From positions 62,001 to 126,000 of the forward strand of contig SDWH01000001.1 in the NCBI GenBank assembly GCA_019550975.1: a DNA stretch of 64,000 nucleotides. The letters run 5' to 3'. The position numbers and the translations under genes are program-made. Source of the DNA: Bacteroidales bacterium SW299 (lineage in GTDB: Bacteria; Bacteroidota; Bacteroidia; Bacteroidales; Bacteroidaceae). Shown here in pieces: positions 41,691 through 50,242 of this stretch; the first letter of the stretch is position 1, and every line of letters starts with the position of its first letter. Below the pieces are notes generated by a model. The model made no database searches. It saw nothing but the letters and a program-made list of their open reading frames with translations, and had not been told where the DNA came from.

Positions 41691-43052
41691 CTATGCCGCA
41701 TCCTGCTTTCCCTTAAAAGAATCCGCTATTTCTTTCCTTAACTTCCGCCAATACGGCATCCGTTTGAGTTCTCTCCGTATCGGCGCATCGTAAAGAAGGA
41801 AAAGCAGCAGCAGAAAAAGGCAGGAATAAATGACCCATCCATATATCTGCTTGATGCTCACCTCCATCATGCGCGACATGAAACCTTCCATATACTCACC
41901 CAATGCAAAGACGGCGGAGCATCCGGAAGACACATGGTCGATGGCCGAACCGTAGCGTGCCAGATTGTCCGACACGTAGTGCGAAAAGGCTTCGGTATAA
42001 ATGGCAGCCCCCAGCACTCCTCCCACCACCATGTGCAGCATATTGAACACGCTCAAGGCTTGAAAAAAGTGCTGGAATGTCATGATTTCTTCCAGACAAA
42101 CCATAAACGTCGCACTCAACACCGCGTATGCAAATCCGCGGCACGCCACCGGCAAATAGAGCTGCGAAATGTGGATGTCGGCAGAAAGCGTAAAGTAAAA
42201 GCCGACAAGATAGCACGTCAGGAAAGCGATGCCGATCGCAATCAGACGCAGGTAGCTGAAACGCCTGACATGCATCCACCAACAGGCAAACAGGCATCCG
42301 GCAACCGCTCCCGCCAGAACCAGCCAGTCAAGGCGGACACTGACAAGCGCTTCGTAGTGCATCACGTCTTCGTAGAACACTTCTTCAAGCACATGTTCCG
42401 TGGCAAGAAAAGCCTCGACCAGGGTAATGAGCGCAAGCACCGGAAGCAGGTTGCGGTAGGTCCACATCTTAGGCTCGAGGAAAGGATGGCGCACATGAAG
42501 CATACGCCCGACACACACCGCAAGCGTCAGCACAATGACCGCGGCCAGCACACGGATGACGGGGCTGTTCCACCAGTCATACCAGTCGCCATAACAGAAG
42601 AAAAAGGCCACCTCCAGCAGGAACAAGGCCCAAAGCAGCCCGCCAAGCCAGTCGATGCCGAAGAGCGGAAACTTCTTCACGATGCGGAAATGCCGCGTGC
42701 AGACGGTGATGACCAGCAAATCGACCATCATCACCCCCGCCACGAACCAGTGCATATACGTCCAATGATAATGATACATCAGATGGGTGGCGAGAAGATC
42801 GGACACCTGCATGCTGCCCAGAATAACGATATGCAGCATCGGGAAAAATACCGTAAAGTCACGCTTCGGCGTCATCCACAGCTGGATGTTCGACATGCAC
42901 TCGAAAGTTCCCTGTATCTTGCAGATTCCCTCCACGAAACAAATCGCCCAAAGCAAAGGCAGAACCGTGACATGAGGAGCAGCCAGGTTGCACGCCAGCA
43001 CGCCCGCAGCCGCCGCCGAAAGCAACGTCTTGTTGGTGAAGCGGAACTTCAT
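41691..43052 (-). CDS. MFS-type efflux membrane protein, probably lacking its N-terminus
   Basis: 453 residues, about 11-12 membrane helices, with the motif ICFVEGICKIQGTFECMSNIQLW near the start. It resembles the Bacteroides group of DHA2-like transporters that work with HlyD and TolC partners, but family members have roughly 80-90 more residues at the N-terminus, including the first two helices. The upstream frame is closed by a TAA 30 bp before the ATG. The start used may therefore be an internal methionine of a truncated gene. Between this gene and the TolC-like gene there is no HlyD adaptor. It may be non-functional. Confidence 0.55.
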   Translation of the reverse strand: MKFRFTNKTLLSAAAAGVLACNLAAPHVTVLPLLWAICFVEGICKIQGTFECMSNIQLWMTPKRDFTVFFPMLHIVILGSMQVSDLLATHLMYHYHWTYMHWFVAGVMMVDLLVITVCTRHFRIVKKFPLFGIDWLGGLLWALFLLEVAFFFCYGDWYDWWNSPVIRVLAAVIVLTLAVCVGRMLHVRHPFLEPKMWTYRNLLPVLALITLVEAFLATEHVLEEVFYEDVMHYEALVSVRLDWLVLAGAVAGCLFACWWMHVRRFSYLRLIAIGIAFLTCYLVGFYFTLSADIHISQLYLPVACRGFAYAVLSATFMVCLEEIMTFQHFFQALSVFNMLHMVVGGVLGAAIYTEAFSHYVSDNLARYGSAIDHVSSGCSAVFALGEYMEGFMSRMMEVSIKQIYGWVIYSCLFLLLLFLLYDAPIRRELKRMPYWRKLRKEIADSFKGKQDAA

Positions 43053-43075
43053 CCGGAACAGCAGGGGGAAATAAA

Positions 43076-43143
43076 GTTAGAGAAGTAAAAACTATTTGGC
43101 TTTAACTCCTAACGAAGCGAAACGGAGTGATAACTTCTCTAAC
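43076..43143. repeat. Inverted repeat between the two efflux genes
   Basis: GTTAGAGAAGT (43076-43086) and ACTTCTCTAAC (43133-43143) are perfect 11-bp inverted copies, with an inner stem ACTCC / GGAGT. It fills the gap where an adaptor gene is expected and could mark a deletion junction, or be a bidirectional terminator-like intergenic element. Confidence 0.55.
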
Positions 43144-43158
43144 TCCTTTAACTCCTTA

Positions 43159-44388
43159 TTACAATGTATGTGTCACGTATTTCATCTGATAATAATGGTA
43201 AATCAAATCTATGCGTGCGTTCGCCAAAGCAAGGTCGGCACTGAGCTTGGTGTTTCCGGCATCCAGCATGTCGGTCAGCAACGCCAGATCGTTCCGGTAA
43301 CGGTTGCTGGTTACACTGTAGTTTTCATTGGCAAGCTGCACATTCTTTTCCTGCGTCTTCAGTTCGGTAAAGGCCGTCAGGAAATCAGTATAGCTCGCCT
43401 GCACGGCATTCTCCACCTGTTCTTGCGCCAGTTCATGCGTTTCCTGCGCTCGACGTACATTCAACTTCGCCTGCTTCAGCTTGCGGGCATTCTTGAAGAG
43501 CGCCGAAAAGTTGTAGCTCACATTCACTCCCACATACCAATAGTTGAAGTTGTTGTCCAGCACAGGCACTTCGATGGTTATCGGTCCGTCCAGGTGTTCG
43601 GCTGCAAAGAGCGAGATTTTCGGCAGCCGTTCCGAACGTTCGCGCTTCACCAGCTGCTTGTTCACCTCAATGTCCGTTTCCGTCTGTTTCAGGGTGATGT
43701 TGCTCCGCATGGCAAGTTCCTGCCAGTCGCTTTCGGCCAGTGCCTGCACCTCAACTTCCAGCAGCGCGGAATCGGGCACCACAAGTGTTTGTTCAGACAG
43801 ACGCAAGGCGGTCACCAGCCTGTGGTTCATGATTTTGCATGCGTCAGTCACCCTTGCCAGCTGCAGTTTCAGGCTCTCCTGCTGAAACTCGTAACGCGTG
43901 ATGTCATTCTGCAAGACAGTCCCCTGCCCACGCCTTGCCTGCATGTCTGCAATCACCTGCCGGGCAAGCTCAAGGTTCTTCTCCCAGCCCAGTTCCGCCT
44001 GCCGCTTTCCAAGCGAAGCCAGTTCGATGCCGCTGTTGACTGCACCTCCGGTATAGATCATCTGCTGCACTTCGAGTGAAAAATTATTTCCCCAATGAGG
44101 CATGTCTATCTTCATCGCATTACCGAAATCTCTGTCCCAAAGCTTGCCGTTTCCCCAGTAACTGCCTGAAACGGAAGCTGTGATATCAAGCAGCCGCTGA
44201 TTTCTGGCAGTTTTCAAAGCCTCGGATGCAGCTTCTTTTCCCGTTGCATACACCTGCACGCTCCTGCTGTTCTCATCAGCAAGGCGGAACATTTCTTCAA
44301 CGCCCATAACACGCGGCTGGGCACATAAATTCTGGCTGCATAGCGCTGCGACATACAACAGCACTATGAGCCTGTTCTTTTTGCTCAT
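43159..44388 (-). CDS. TolC-family outer-membrane efflux protein
   Basis: 409 residues with a signal peptide (ends NLCAQ). Paired outer-membrane efflux domains show the repeated long helices and LDITASVSGSYWG / LPKISLFAAEHLDG beta strands, one per half. The C-terminal half is regular. In the first half, helix sequence jumps from KRQAELGWEKN to LELARQVIADMQ, about 35 residues shorter than relatives would be at this point, which suggests a small internal deletion. TolC proteins form the outer-membrane exit for tripartite pumps. The partner adaptor gene is missing here. Confidence 0.75.
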   Translation of the reverse strand: MSKKNRLIVLLYVAALCSQNLCAQPRVMGVEEMFRLADENSRSVQVYATGKEAASEALKTARNQRLLDITASVSGSYWGNGKLWDRDFGNAMKIDMPHWGNNFSLEVQQMIYTGGAVNSGIELASLGKRQAELGWEKNLELARQVIADMQARRGQGTVLQNDITRYEFQQESLKLQLARVTDACKIMNHRLVTALRLSEQTLVVPDSALLEVEVQALAESDWQELAMRSNITLKQTETDIEVNKQLVKRERSERLPKISLFAAEHLDGPITIEVPVLDNNFNYWYVGVNVSYNFSALFKNARKLKQAKLNVRRAQETHELAQEQVENAVQASYTDFLTAFTELKTQEKNVQLANENYSVTSNRYRNDLALLTDMLDAGNTKLSADLALANARIDLIYHYYQMKYVTHTL

Positions 44389-44687
44389 AAAATTGTATTG
44401 ATTATATTAAAGAATGAATGAATAAGGCATAGCGAAAGAGGCTTGCGACTAAATCAAAGCCGCAACGCCCCAGAAGTGAAATTCGTGAATTTTATTCTTA
44501 TAACGGACTATATTGAATCTCATATCGCCTTTAAATCTTTTGCGGGGCGAAATTAGCCAAAAAAGAAATAAAACGTAACTTTAGAAGCTTTCATTTTTTG
44601 TCTATTTTAACAGTTTCAGCATTCCTGTTTAACTGTAAATAAAGACAAGCGCGAAGGCGCATTTCTTCATCTTCACGAGAGCCTGGC
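44389..44687. other. Divergent intergenic region
   Basis: About 300 bp between the divergent TolC-like and HAD genes. The left part has no clear TAnnTTTG; one weak reverse-strand TAATTTCG box occurs near 44553. Only the HAD promoter (44688-44719) is well supported. No gene seen. Confidence 0.4.
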
Positions 44688-44719
44688 TTTTGAAGTTCGC
44701 CTCATTTTCCGTAACTTTG
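44688..44719 (+). promoter_or_regulatory. Promoter of the HAD phosphatase gene
   Basis: -33 TTTTG (44688-44692) and -7 TAACTTTG (44712-44719) are 19 bp apart, 34 bp before the ATG. This is one of the best consensus matches in the window. Confidence 0.8.
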
Positions 44720-44753
44720 CCGGCCGAAACAAGCTTAACAAACCTAAAGACAA

Positions 44754-45392
44754 ATGAAACGCTATCACACTTATCTTTTCGATTTCGACTACACGCTTGC
44801 AGACTCGTCAAAAGGCATCGTCATCTGTTTCCGAAACGTGCTGGAACGGCACCGCCACACAGGCATCTCAGACGAACAGATCAAACGGACCATAGGCAAG
44901 ACTTTGGTGGATTCGTTTTCCATACTTACGGGCATCGGGGATGAAGCCATACTTGAAGAATACCGCAAGGAATACGTGAAAGAAGCCGACCGGTTCATGA
45001 CCGCAAACACGCGTCTGTTTCCCGAAACGGTATCCGTATTGCAGGCTCTGAAAGAAAAAGGAGCCAACATCGGAATCATCTCCACCAAATACCGCTACCG
45101 GATCATGGAGCTGGCCAAAGACAATATTCCTGAAGGCATAATCGACCTTATCGTCGGAGGAGAAGACGTGAAAACCGCCAAACCTTCGCCCGAAGGCGTT
45201 TTTCTGGCTCTCAAAAATCTCGAAACAGACAAGGACACTACCTTATATATAGGCGACAGCATTGTAGATGCCGAAACGGCGCAGGCAGCCGGAATGGATT
45301 TCGCCGGCGTACTGCATGGAGCCACAACCGCCGAAGAGCTGGAAGCCTATCCGCATGTTGCCATAATGAAGGATCTGACCGAACTGCTTTAA
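44754..45392 (+). CDS. HAD-superfamily phosphatase, phosphoglycolate-phosphatase-like
   Basis: 212 residues with all four HAD motifs: FDFDYTLADSS (nucleophile Asp), IISTKYR (Thr), KPSPEGVFLAL (Lys) and IGDSIVDAETAQAAGM (acidic motif IV). A helical cap lies between motifs I and II. It is a cytoplasmic phosphatase; substrates such as phosphoglycolate or pyrophosphate are known in this subgroup but cannot be told apart by eye. It stands alone before rplU. Confidence 0.85.
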   Translation: MKRYHTYLFDFDYTLADSSKGIVICFRNVLERHRHTGISDEQIKRTIGKTLVDSFSILTGIGDEAILEEYRKEYVKEADRFMTANTRLFPETVSVLQALKEKGANIGIISTKYRYRIMELAKDNIPEGIIDLIVGGEDVKTAKPSPEGVFLALKNLETDKDTTLYIGDSIVDAETAQAAGMDFAGVLHGATTAEELEAYPHVAIMKDLTELL

Positions 45393-45487
45393 CCTGCACC
45401 TGCATACAACAGACAGGCAACACGGAATGCAAATAAGAACCCGACCCGGAAGAAAAAGCTATTTGAAGCATTTTTTTCGCCGCAACC

Positions 45488-45519
45488 TTTTGCCAAATCA
45501 AATAAAAAGCCTAACTTTG
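45488..45519 (+). promoter_or_regulatory. Promoter of rplU-rpmA
   Basis: -33 TTTTG (45488-45492) and -7 TAACTTTG (45512-45519), 19 bp apart. The leader of about 80 bases contains AACGGTT (45562-45568) and AACCGTT (45584-45590), a 7-bp inverted repeat that could form an L21 autoregulatory hairpin. Confidence 0.75.
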
Positions 45520-45607
45520 CAGCCGATTTATTCCGTGGAGGTAGACGAAGCAGCCGGAGAGAACGGTTCACCTTGCGGAGAAAAACCGTTTAAACATATA
45601 AAATAAA

Positions 45608-45925
45608 ATGTACGTAATTGCAGAAATTAACGGTCAGCAGTTCAAGATTGAAGAAGGCAAGAAACTCTTCGTTCAGCACATGCAGGACGTAGAAGCCGGA
45701 GCAACTGTTGAATTTGACAAGGTTTTGTTGGTTGACAACAACGGTACTGTTACAGTAGGCGCTCCTACCGTAGAAGGAGCCAAAGTGGTTTGCGAAGTAA
45801 AATCTCCGCTGGTAAAGGGAGACAAGGTGCTCGTGTTCCACAAGAAGAGAAGAAAAGGTTACAAAAAATTGAGAGGTCACCGTCAGCAGTTCACTGAGTT
45901 GACTATCAAACAAGTTATTGCTTAA
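45608..45925 (+). CDS. rplU: 50S ribosomal protein L21
   Basis: 105 residues with the L21 signature [18 protein letters not shown] at the N-terminus and [19 protein letters not shown] at the C-terminus, the latter being the RNA-binding part. Normal length. It leads a two-gene operon with rpmA (21 bp gap), the usual bacterial order, and has its own promoter and leader. It binds 23S rRNA in the large subunit. Confidence 0.98.
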   Translation: MYVIAEINGQQFKIEEGKKLFVQHMQDVEAGATVEFDKVLLVDNNGTVTVGAPTVEGAKVVCEVKSPLVKGDKVLVFHKKRRKGYKKLRGHRQQFTELTIKQVIA

Positions 45926-45946
45926 TCATTTAAAACGTAGAAGAAA

Positions 45947-46216
45947 ATGGCACATAAAAAAGGTGTAGGTAGCTCTAAGAACGGCCGTGAGTCAGAAAGC
46001 AAAAGATTAGGCGTAAAGATATTCGGCGGATCTGCATGCAAGGCCGGCAACATCATTGTCCGTCAGAGAGGAACTGTCCACAATCCGGGCAACAACGTAG
46101 GAATGGGTAGAGATCATACGCTTTACGCATTGGTAGACGGAACTGTATGCTTCAAAAAGGGAGGTCCCAATAACAGAAGCTTTGTTTCTGTAATTCCTTT
46201 CGAAGCTGAAGCATAA
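45947..46216 (+). CDS. rpmA: 50S ribosomal protein L27
   Basis: 89 residues starting [20 protein letters not shown], the L27 N-terminal tail that reaches the peptidyl transferase centre; it begins directly with MAHKKG, so no Firmicute-type N-terminal cleavage extension is present. The core motif [20 protein letters not shown] follows. It is the second gene of the rplU operon and ends before a strong terminator. Confidence 0.98.
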   Translation: MAHKKGVGSSKNGRESESKRLGVKIFGGSACKAGNIIVRQRGTVHNPGNNVGMGRDHTLYALVDGTVCFKKGGPNNRSFVSVIPFEAEA

Positions 46217-46237
46217 ATTTTTCGGAAAAGAAATTTG

Positions 46238-46283
46238 AAAAGAGGTATGCCACGGTTCAATTCCGGGACATGCCTCTTTTTTT
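46238..46283 (+). terminator. Bidirectional terminator between rpmA and AraC gene
   Basis: AAAGAGGTATG (46238-46249) pairs with CATGCCTCTTT (46269-46279) with one G-T pair, followed by a run of T and preceded by A-rich sequence. It separates the convergent rpmA and AraC-type genes. Confidence 0.8.
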
Positions 46284-46305
46284 GCCGCTCCGCCCGTTCC
46301 TTTTC

Positions 46306-47190
46306 TCACAGCTTCATCTGCGTCCTGTATTCGGAAGGAGTGCGTCCGGCAATCTTTTCAAATTGGGAAATGAAATGCGTCACGCTATTATACCCCGACT
46401 CGTAAGCGATTTGCGATACGTTCATCCCCGAATAAACCAGCAGCCTGCACGCATGTTCGATGCGTATTTCCGCAAGGCACCGGAAAATGCTCTTGTCCGT
46501 GCGCCGCTTGAAATACCGGCACAACGCCGCGGGATTCTGCCTGACATATTCCGCTATCTCCTCCAGCGTAATCTTTTCCTTGAAATGGTTATAAAGATAC
46601 GCGTATACCTTGTCGACAGGCTCTTCCATGTCCGGAATGTGATTGGCGCGGTTGTATGCCGTGCCGGAAAGCAATTCCACATGCTGGCAGCTGTGCAGCC
46701 TTTCGAGCATACGGAACAGGCAGATAAGGCGCGAGGTGTATCCGCACGAGTCAAATGCTTTCACCATCTCCAGCATTTCGGCAAACAGCCCTTCGTCATA
46801 AAACCGGAGTCCGTACTGGCTCTTCTGCAACAGGTCATAAATAAGCCGGTAATCCGGCAGCTCTCCCATATTCCCGGGAAACACATCCGGCCTGAACTGT
46901 ATGGCTTCGCCGGCACACCACTCGTCTTCCTGATTCCCTACAGAGGAAGGACGCAGCTTGGAATTGCACAAATGCAGATGCGGCACATTGCTCCCGATGA
47001 GAGCCACGTCGCCCGCCTTGTAGTCTGACACCCCTTCGCCCACAAACTGCTTGCCGCTTCCCCGGGTAAACAGCATGATCTCGAACTCCACGTGCTTGTG
47101 CAAAGGAAGGAGAAAGCGGGGATAGGACACATGGCTGCACGAAGTCGCCATGTCATGTATGATCTTACGTTCTAATACAGGCATACTCAT
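46306..47190 (-). CDS. AraC-family transcriptional regulator with cupin sensor
   Basis: 294 residues from the ATG at 47190; a further 13 codons upstream would overlap the promoter region. Residues 1-100 form a cupin-like sensor (LPLHKHVEFEIMLFTRGSG, then YKAGDVALIGSNVPHL), containing likely metal or ligand histidines. The last 100 residues hold two HTH motifs (LEEIAEYVRQNPAALCRYFK and QIAYESGYNSVTHFISQFEK). It is divergent from the aldo/keto reductase gene with promoters facing each other, so it is the obvious candidate regulator of that gene in response to a small metabolite. Confidence 0.85.
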   Translation of the reverse strand: MSMPVLERKIIHDMATSCSHVSYPRFLLPLHKHVEFEIMLFTRGSGKQFVGEGVSDYKAGDVALIGSNVPHLHLCNSKLRPSSVGNQEDEWCAGEAIQFRPDVFPGNMGELPDYRLIYDLLQKSQYGLRFYDEGLFAEMLEMVKAFDSCGYTSRLICLFRMLERLHSCQHVELLSGTAYNRANHIPDMEEPVDKVYAYLYNHFKEKITLEEIAEYVRQNPAALCRYFKRRTDKSIFRCLAEIRIEHACRLLVYSGMNVSQIAYESGYNSVTHFISQFEKIAGRTPSEYRTQMKL

Positions 47191-47226
47191 TTTTTTATCA
47201 GCATGTAAATATAATGAATCATACTG

Positions 47227-47269
47227 CAAATATAGTGGAATCCGGTTTCTTTTTTTTATCCTAACTTTG
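47227..47269. promoter_or_regulatory. Divergent promoter region, AraC gene / aldo-keto reductase
   Basis: Reverse-strand -7 box TATATTTG (47227-47234) for the AraC gene, and forward -7 box TAACTTTG (47262-47269) for the reductase gene. Only 27 bp separate them, so the AraC protein could control both. The forward box lacks a good -33 TTTG, as expected for activator-dependent promoters. Confidence 0.6.
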
Positions 47270-47356
47270 CAATGTCAAACAGCAAACGGCAGGCAGCGGA
47301 AACGCCGGCAACCGCTGCCTCCCCATGCCTGGCAGAACTTTTAAACGCTTACAATT

Positions 47357-48385
47357 ATGGAATATCGCAGATTGAACGGCTCCGGACTTTTTGTCCCGGC
47401 CTTGACTTTGGGAACTGGAACATTCGGCGGATCGCACGGCTTTGAAGGCTGGGGGCACACCGGCACTAACGAAGCTGCCCGGATGATAGACATGTGCCTG
47501 GATGCCGGACTGAACATGTTTGATACGGCAGACATCTACTCGCGCGGACTCTCTGAAGAAATCTTGGGAAAGGCTATCGCACAGAAGAGAAACAGGCTGC
47601 TCATCGCCACCAAGGGAACTTTCCCCATGGGGGACGACCCGAACAGCAAGGGTGCCTCGCGTTTTCACCTGACAGAAGCCTGTGAGGAAAGCCTGCGCCG
47701 GCTCGGCACGGATCATATCGACCTTTACTACATCCACGGTTTCGACTCGAACACGCCGGTCGAAGAAACGTTGAGAGCTTTGGATGATCTGATAGCAAGC
47801 GGCAAAATACGCTATATCGGCTGTTCTAACTTTTCCGGCTGGCAGCTGATGAAATCCTTATCCATCTCCGAACGCTACGGCTGGAGCCGATACATTGCGC
47901 ATCAGGTATATTATTCGCTCCTGAACAGGGACTTCGAGTGGGAGCTTATGCCACTTGGAATCGACCAGCAAGTGGGCACTGTGGTCTGGAGTCCGTTGGC
48001 CGCAGGACGGCTCGGGGGACGTTACCGCCGGAACTGCCCCGCCCCGGAAGACGGACGGGTGGCACGCGGAGGTGCGCCGGTAAGGGACAATATCGTGTCT
48101 TACGAACGGCTGTACAATATTGTGGACGTATTGGACGAACTGGCGGAAGAAACAGGGAAGGCCGTAGCGCAAGTCGCTCTCAACTGGCTATTGCAGCGTC
48201 CCACGATATGCAGCCTTGTCATCGGAGCCAGCACCGAGGAACAGCTCCGCCAGAATCTTGGAGCCGTAGACTGGAAACTCACGCCAGAGCAGGTAAAGCG
48301 CCTCGATGCAGCCAGCCGGACACAAAAGCCCTATCCCTACTGGCACCACGACCAGCGGCCGGAGTTTTCATCCCAACTCTTTTGA
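47357..48385 (+). CDS. Aldo/keto reductase
   Basis: 342 residues with the AKR barrel. Catalytic residues are visible: Asp and Tyr in FDTADIYSRG, Lys in LIATKGTF, His in YYIHGFD. NADPH-binding elements appear near the end (SLVIGASTEEQLRQNLGAV). It reduces aldehydes or ketones with NAD(P)H in the cytoplasm; the substrate is unknown, though the divergent cupin-AraC regulator suggests a sugar or other small carbonyl metabolite. It is followed by a PPC-domain gene after 10 bp. Confidence 0.9.
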   Translation: MEYRRLNGSGLFVPALTLGTGTFGGSHGFEGWGHTGTNEAARMIDMCLDAGLNMFDTADIYSRGLSEEILGKAIAQKRNRLLIATKGTFPMGDDPNSKGASRFHLTEACEESLRRLGTDHIDLYYIHGFDSNTPVEETLRALDDLIASGKIRYIGCSNFSGWQLMKSLSISERYGWSRYIAHQVYYSLLNRDFEWELMPLGIDQQVGTVVWSPLAAGRLGGRYRRNCPAPEDGRVARGGAPVRDNIVSYERLYNIVDVLDELAEETGKAVAQVALNWLLQRPTICSLVIGASTEEQLRQNLGAVDWKLTPEQVKRLDAASRTQKPYPYWHHDQRPEFSSQLF

Positions 48386-48395
48386 TTCTACCTGC

Positions 48396-48902
48396 ATGAA
48401 AAAAATATCAGTATTCACCATGCTGCTTGCCGGACTGCTGTCTGCTTCGGCAAGCGCGCAAAACCTGCATGACATGTATACATACAAACAAATCGGCAAC
48501 AGATATGTCGTCAGCATCCAGAACCGCAAAGAAATCGTCCGAGCCTTGACAGCGTTCTGCGATGAAAAAGGCATCAAATCGGGAACAGTCTGCGGCATAG
48601 GCGCAGTCAACGAACTGACACTTCGGTTCTTCAACCCGGAATCAAAGCAATATGAGGACAAAACGTTCCGGGAACAGATGGAAATAGCCAATCTGACCGG
48701 AAACATTTCGGCAATGGACGGAAAAACCTACCTGCACCTGCATGTGACTGCAGGACGCAGCGACTATTCGGCACTGGCCGGACATCTGCTTTCCGCCACG
48801 CTGAACGGAGCGGGAGAGTTTGTGGTGGAAGATTTCAAAGAAACCGTCACACGCACCTACAACCCTGCCATCGGACTGAACTGCTACAAACTAGACGAAT
48901 AG
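48396..48902 (+). CDS. PPC/DUF296-domain protein with signal peptide
   Basis: 168 residues from the ATG at 48396, with a signal peptide (ends SASAQ). The body matches the PPC (DUF296) domain: VVSIQNRKEIVRALTAFCDE, the KSGTVCGIGAVNELTLRFFN strand-turn and TYLHLHVTAGRSDYSALAGHL, whose histidines bind metal in related structures. PPC domains occur in plant AT-hook proteins and in many bacterial proteins of unknown function. Here the predicted export makes DNA binding unlikely. It is 10 bp past the aldo/keto reductase gene and 6 bp before the next gene, so the three may form an operon. Confidence 0.8.
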   Translation: MKKISVFTMLLAGLLSASASAQNLHDMYTYKQIGNRYVVSIQNRKEIVRALTAFCDEKGIKSGTVCGIGAVNELTLRFFNPESKQYEDKTFREQMEIANLTGNISAMDGKTYLHLHVTAGRSDYSALAGHLLSATLNGAGEFVVEDFKETVTRTYNPAIGLNCYKLDE

Positions 48903-48908
48903 AAGAAT

Positions 48909-49493
48909 ATGAAAGCCAGATTATTAGCCGCAATGCTGCTGCCTGCCTGCATTTGCATGCAGAGCTGCACCCCTTCTTATGCAAAAGAAGGGGCACTGGA
49001 AAACACGTCCAAAGAGTGCCTGGACATTTCGTTCAGATTCCAACGGGGAGGCATTGCCTCCAGCCAGTACGCCATCTGGATAGAGGACGAAACCGGCAGG
49101 CTGGTCCGCACGCTTTATGTTACTTCCTTTACAGCCAAAGGCGGATACGCCTACCGGAAAGACGCTGTTCCCGCATGGGTCCGCAAGGCAAAGCCGGCAG
49201 AAATGCCTGCCGACGAGATTGATGCCCTCACCGGAGCCACTCCACGCAACGGAACAGTAAACTACACATGGGACGGTACGGACGACAAAGGAAACCCCGT
49301 ACCGAAAGGTACTTATACGGTCTTTGTGGAAGGCACGCTGTATTGGGAAAACAGGATTGTCTATTCCGGCAAAGTGAACTGGGGAAGCCAGACACAGCAG
49401 TCTGTCCCCATAACCTCCCGACGCTACGGCACTTCTCCAACAAACAAGGACATGATAACAGACTTGAAGTTTTTCCACGCCAGGAAGAAGTGA
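48909..49493 (+). CDS. DUF2271-family lipoprotein
   Basis: 194 residues, lipoprotein signal with ICMQSC. The remaining sequence matches DUF2271: beta-rich, with RGGIASSQYAIWIEDETGRLVRTLYVT and the FlgD-like NGTVNYTWDGTDDKGNPVPKGTYTVFVE hallmark. It is periplasmic or surface-located. In several bacteria DUF2271 genes lie with FMN-transferase (ApbE)-type flavin genes; none is seen here. It is the third gene of the AKR-PPC-DUF2271 series. Confidence 0.8.
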   Translation: MKARLLAAMLLPACICMQSCTPSYAKEGALENTSKECLDISFRFQRGGIASSQYAIWIEDETGRLVRTLYVTSFTAKGGYAYRKDAVPAWVRKAKPAEMPADEIDALTGATPRNGTVNYTWDGTDDKGNPVPKGTYTVFVEGTLYWENRIVYSGKVNWGSQTQQSVPITSRRYGTSPTNKDMITDLKFFHARKK

Positions 49494-49585
49494 TGCGGCA
49501 CTCCAAGCCGTCCCCTGCAGCCTGATAAGAATGCTCAATTTTGCTCAAACTTTCCTTTCATCCCATTATTTTATGGCAAAATTCG

Positions 49586-49593
49586 TATATTTG
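49586..49593 (+). promoter_or_regulatory. -7 box upstream of slyD
   Basis: TATATTTG, 31 bp before the slyD ATG, matches TAnnTTTG. No clear -33 TTTG is seen 19-21 bp upstream. Confidence 0.5.
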
Positions 49594-49624
49594 CGCACGA
49601 AACATTTTTAATTCAGATTCATTC

Positions 49625-50227
49625 ATGGAAAATAAGTACATCACGGTGGCATACAAGCTCTATGCCATCACTGACGGGAAAAAGGAACTGCTGGAAGAAG
49701 CATCCGCAGAACACCCTTTCCAGTTCATCTCAGGACTGGGATATACATTGGACCGTTTTGAAAAGGAAATTCTGGCACTGAACAAGGGTGACAAGTTCAA
49801 CTTTACCATCCCTTGCGCTGAAGCATATGGCGAACGCGACGAAGACAACGTAAGACAGCTTCCGAAATCCGTGTTCAACGGACCTGACGGCAAGTTCGAC
49901 AGCGACAACATATTCGAAGGCAACATCATCATGATGAACGACGGCGAAGGAAACCGCTTCTATGCAAACGTAGGCGAGATTACAGACGACAAGGTGGTAA
50001 TCGACCTGAATCATCCCCATGCCGGAAAAGACCTGATATTTGAAGGTTCGGTAATCGAAATGCGCGACGCAACCAACAAAGAAATCGAACAGATTGTCAG
50101 CGCGATGAGCGGAGGCTGCGGAGGAGGATGCGAAGGCTGCGGAGGCGGTTGCGGCGATCACGAATGCGGCGAAGGACACCACAACGACGAAAGCTGCTGC
50201 GGAGGAGGATGCGGCCATTGCCACTAA
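49625..50227 (+). CDS. slyD: FKBP-type peptidyl-prolyl isomerase SlyD
   Basis: 200 residues from the ATG at 49625. It has the split FKBP domain of SlyD: front half (PFQFISGLGYTLDRFEKEI), the inserted flap/IF domain (GDKFNFTIPCAEAYGERDE ... FYANVGEITDDKVVIDLNHP) and back half HAGKDLIFEGSVIEM. The C-terminal 40 residues are almost entirely Cys, His, Gly and acidic, about 12 cysteines and 8 histidines, a metal (nickel, zinc or copper)-binding tail. SlyD acts as a folding catalyst and metallochaperone. Prolyl isomerase activity is expected. Confidence 0.9.
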   Translation: MENKYITVAYKLYAITDGKKELLEEASAEHPFQFISGLGYTLDRFEKEILALNKGDKFNFTIPCAEAYGERDEDNVRQLPKSVFNGPDGKFDSDNIFEGNIIMMNDGEGNRFYANVGEITDDKVVIDLNHPHAGKDLIFEGSVIEMRDATNKEIEQIVSAMSGGCGGGCEGCGGGCGDHECGEGHHNDESCCGGGCGHCH

Positions 50228-50242
50228 TCAGAAGATGAAGAT

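Noticed and set aside
48396..48902. Transcription factor based on the PPC/AT-hook name
   Set aside because: There is a signal peptide and no AT-hook, so an exported protein is more likely.
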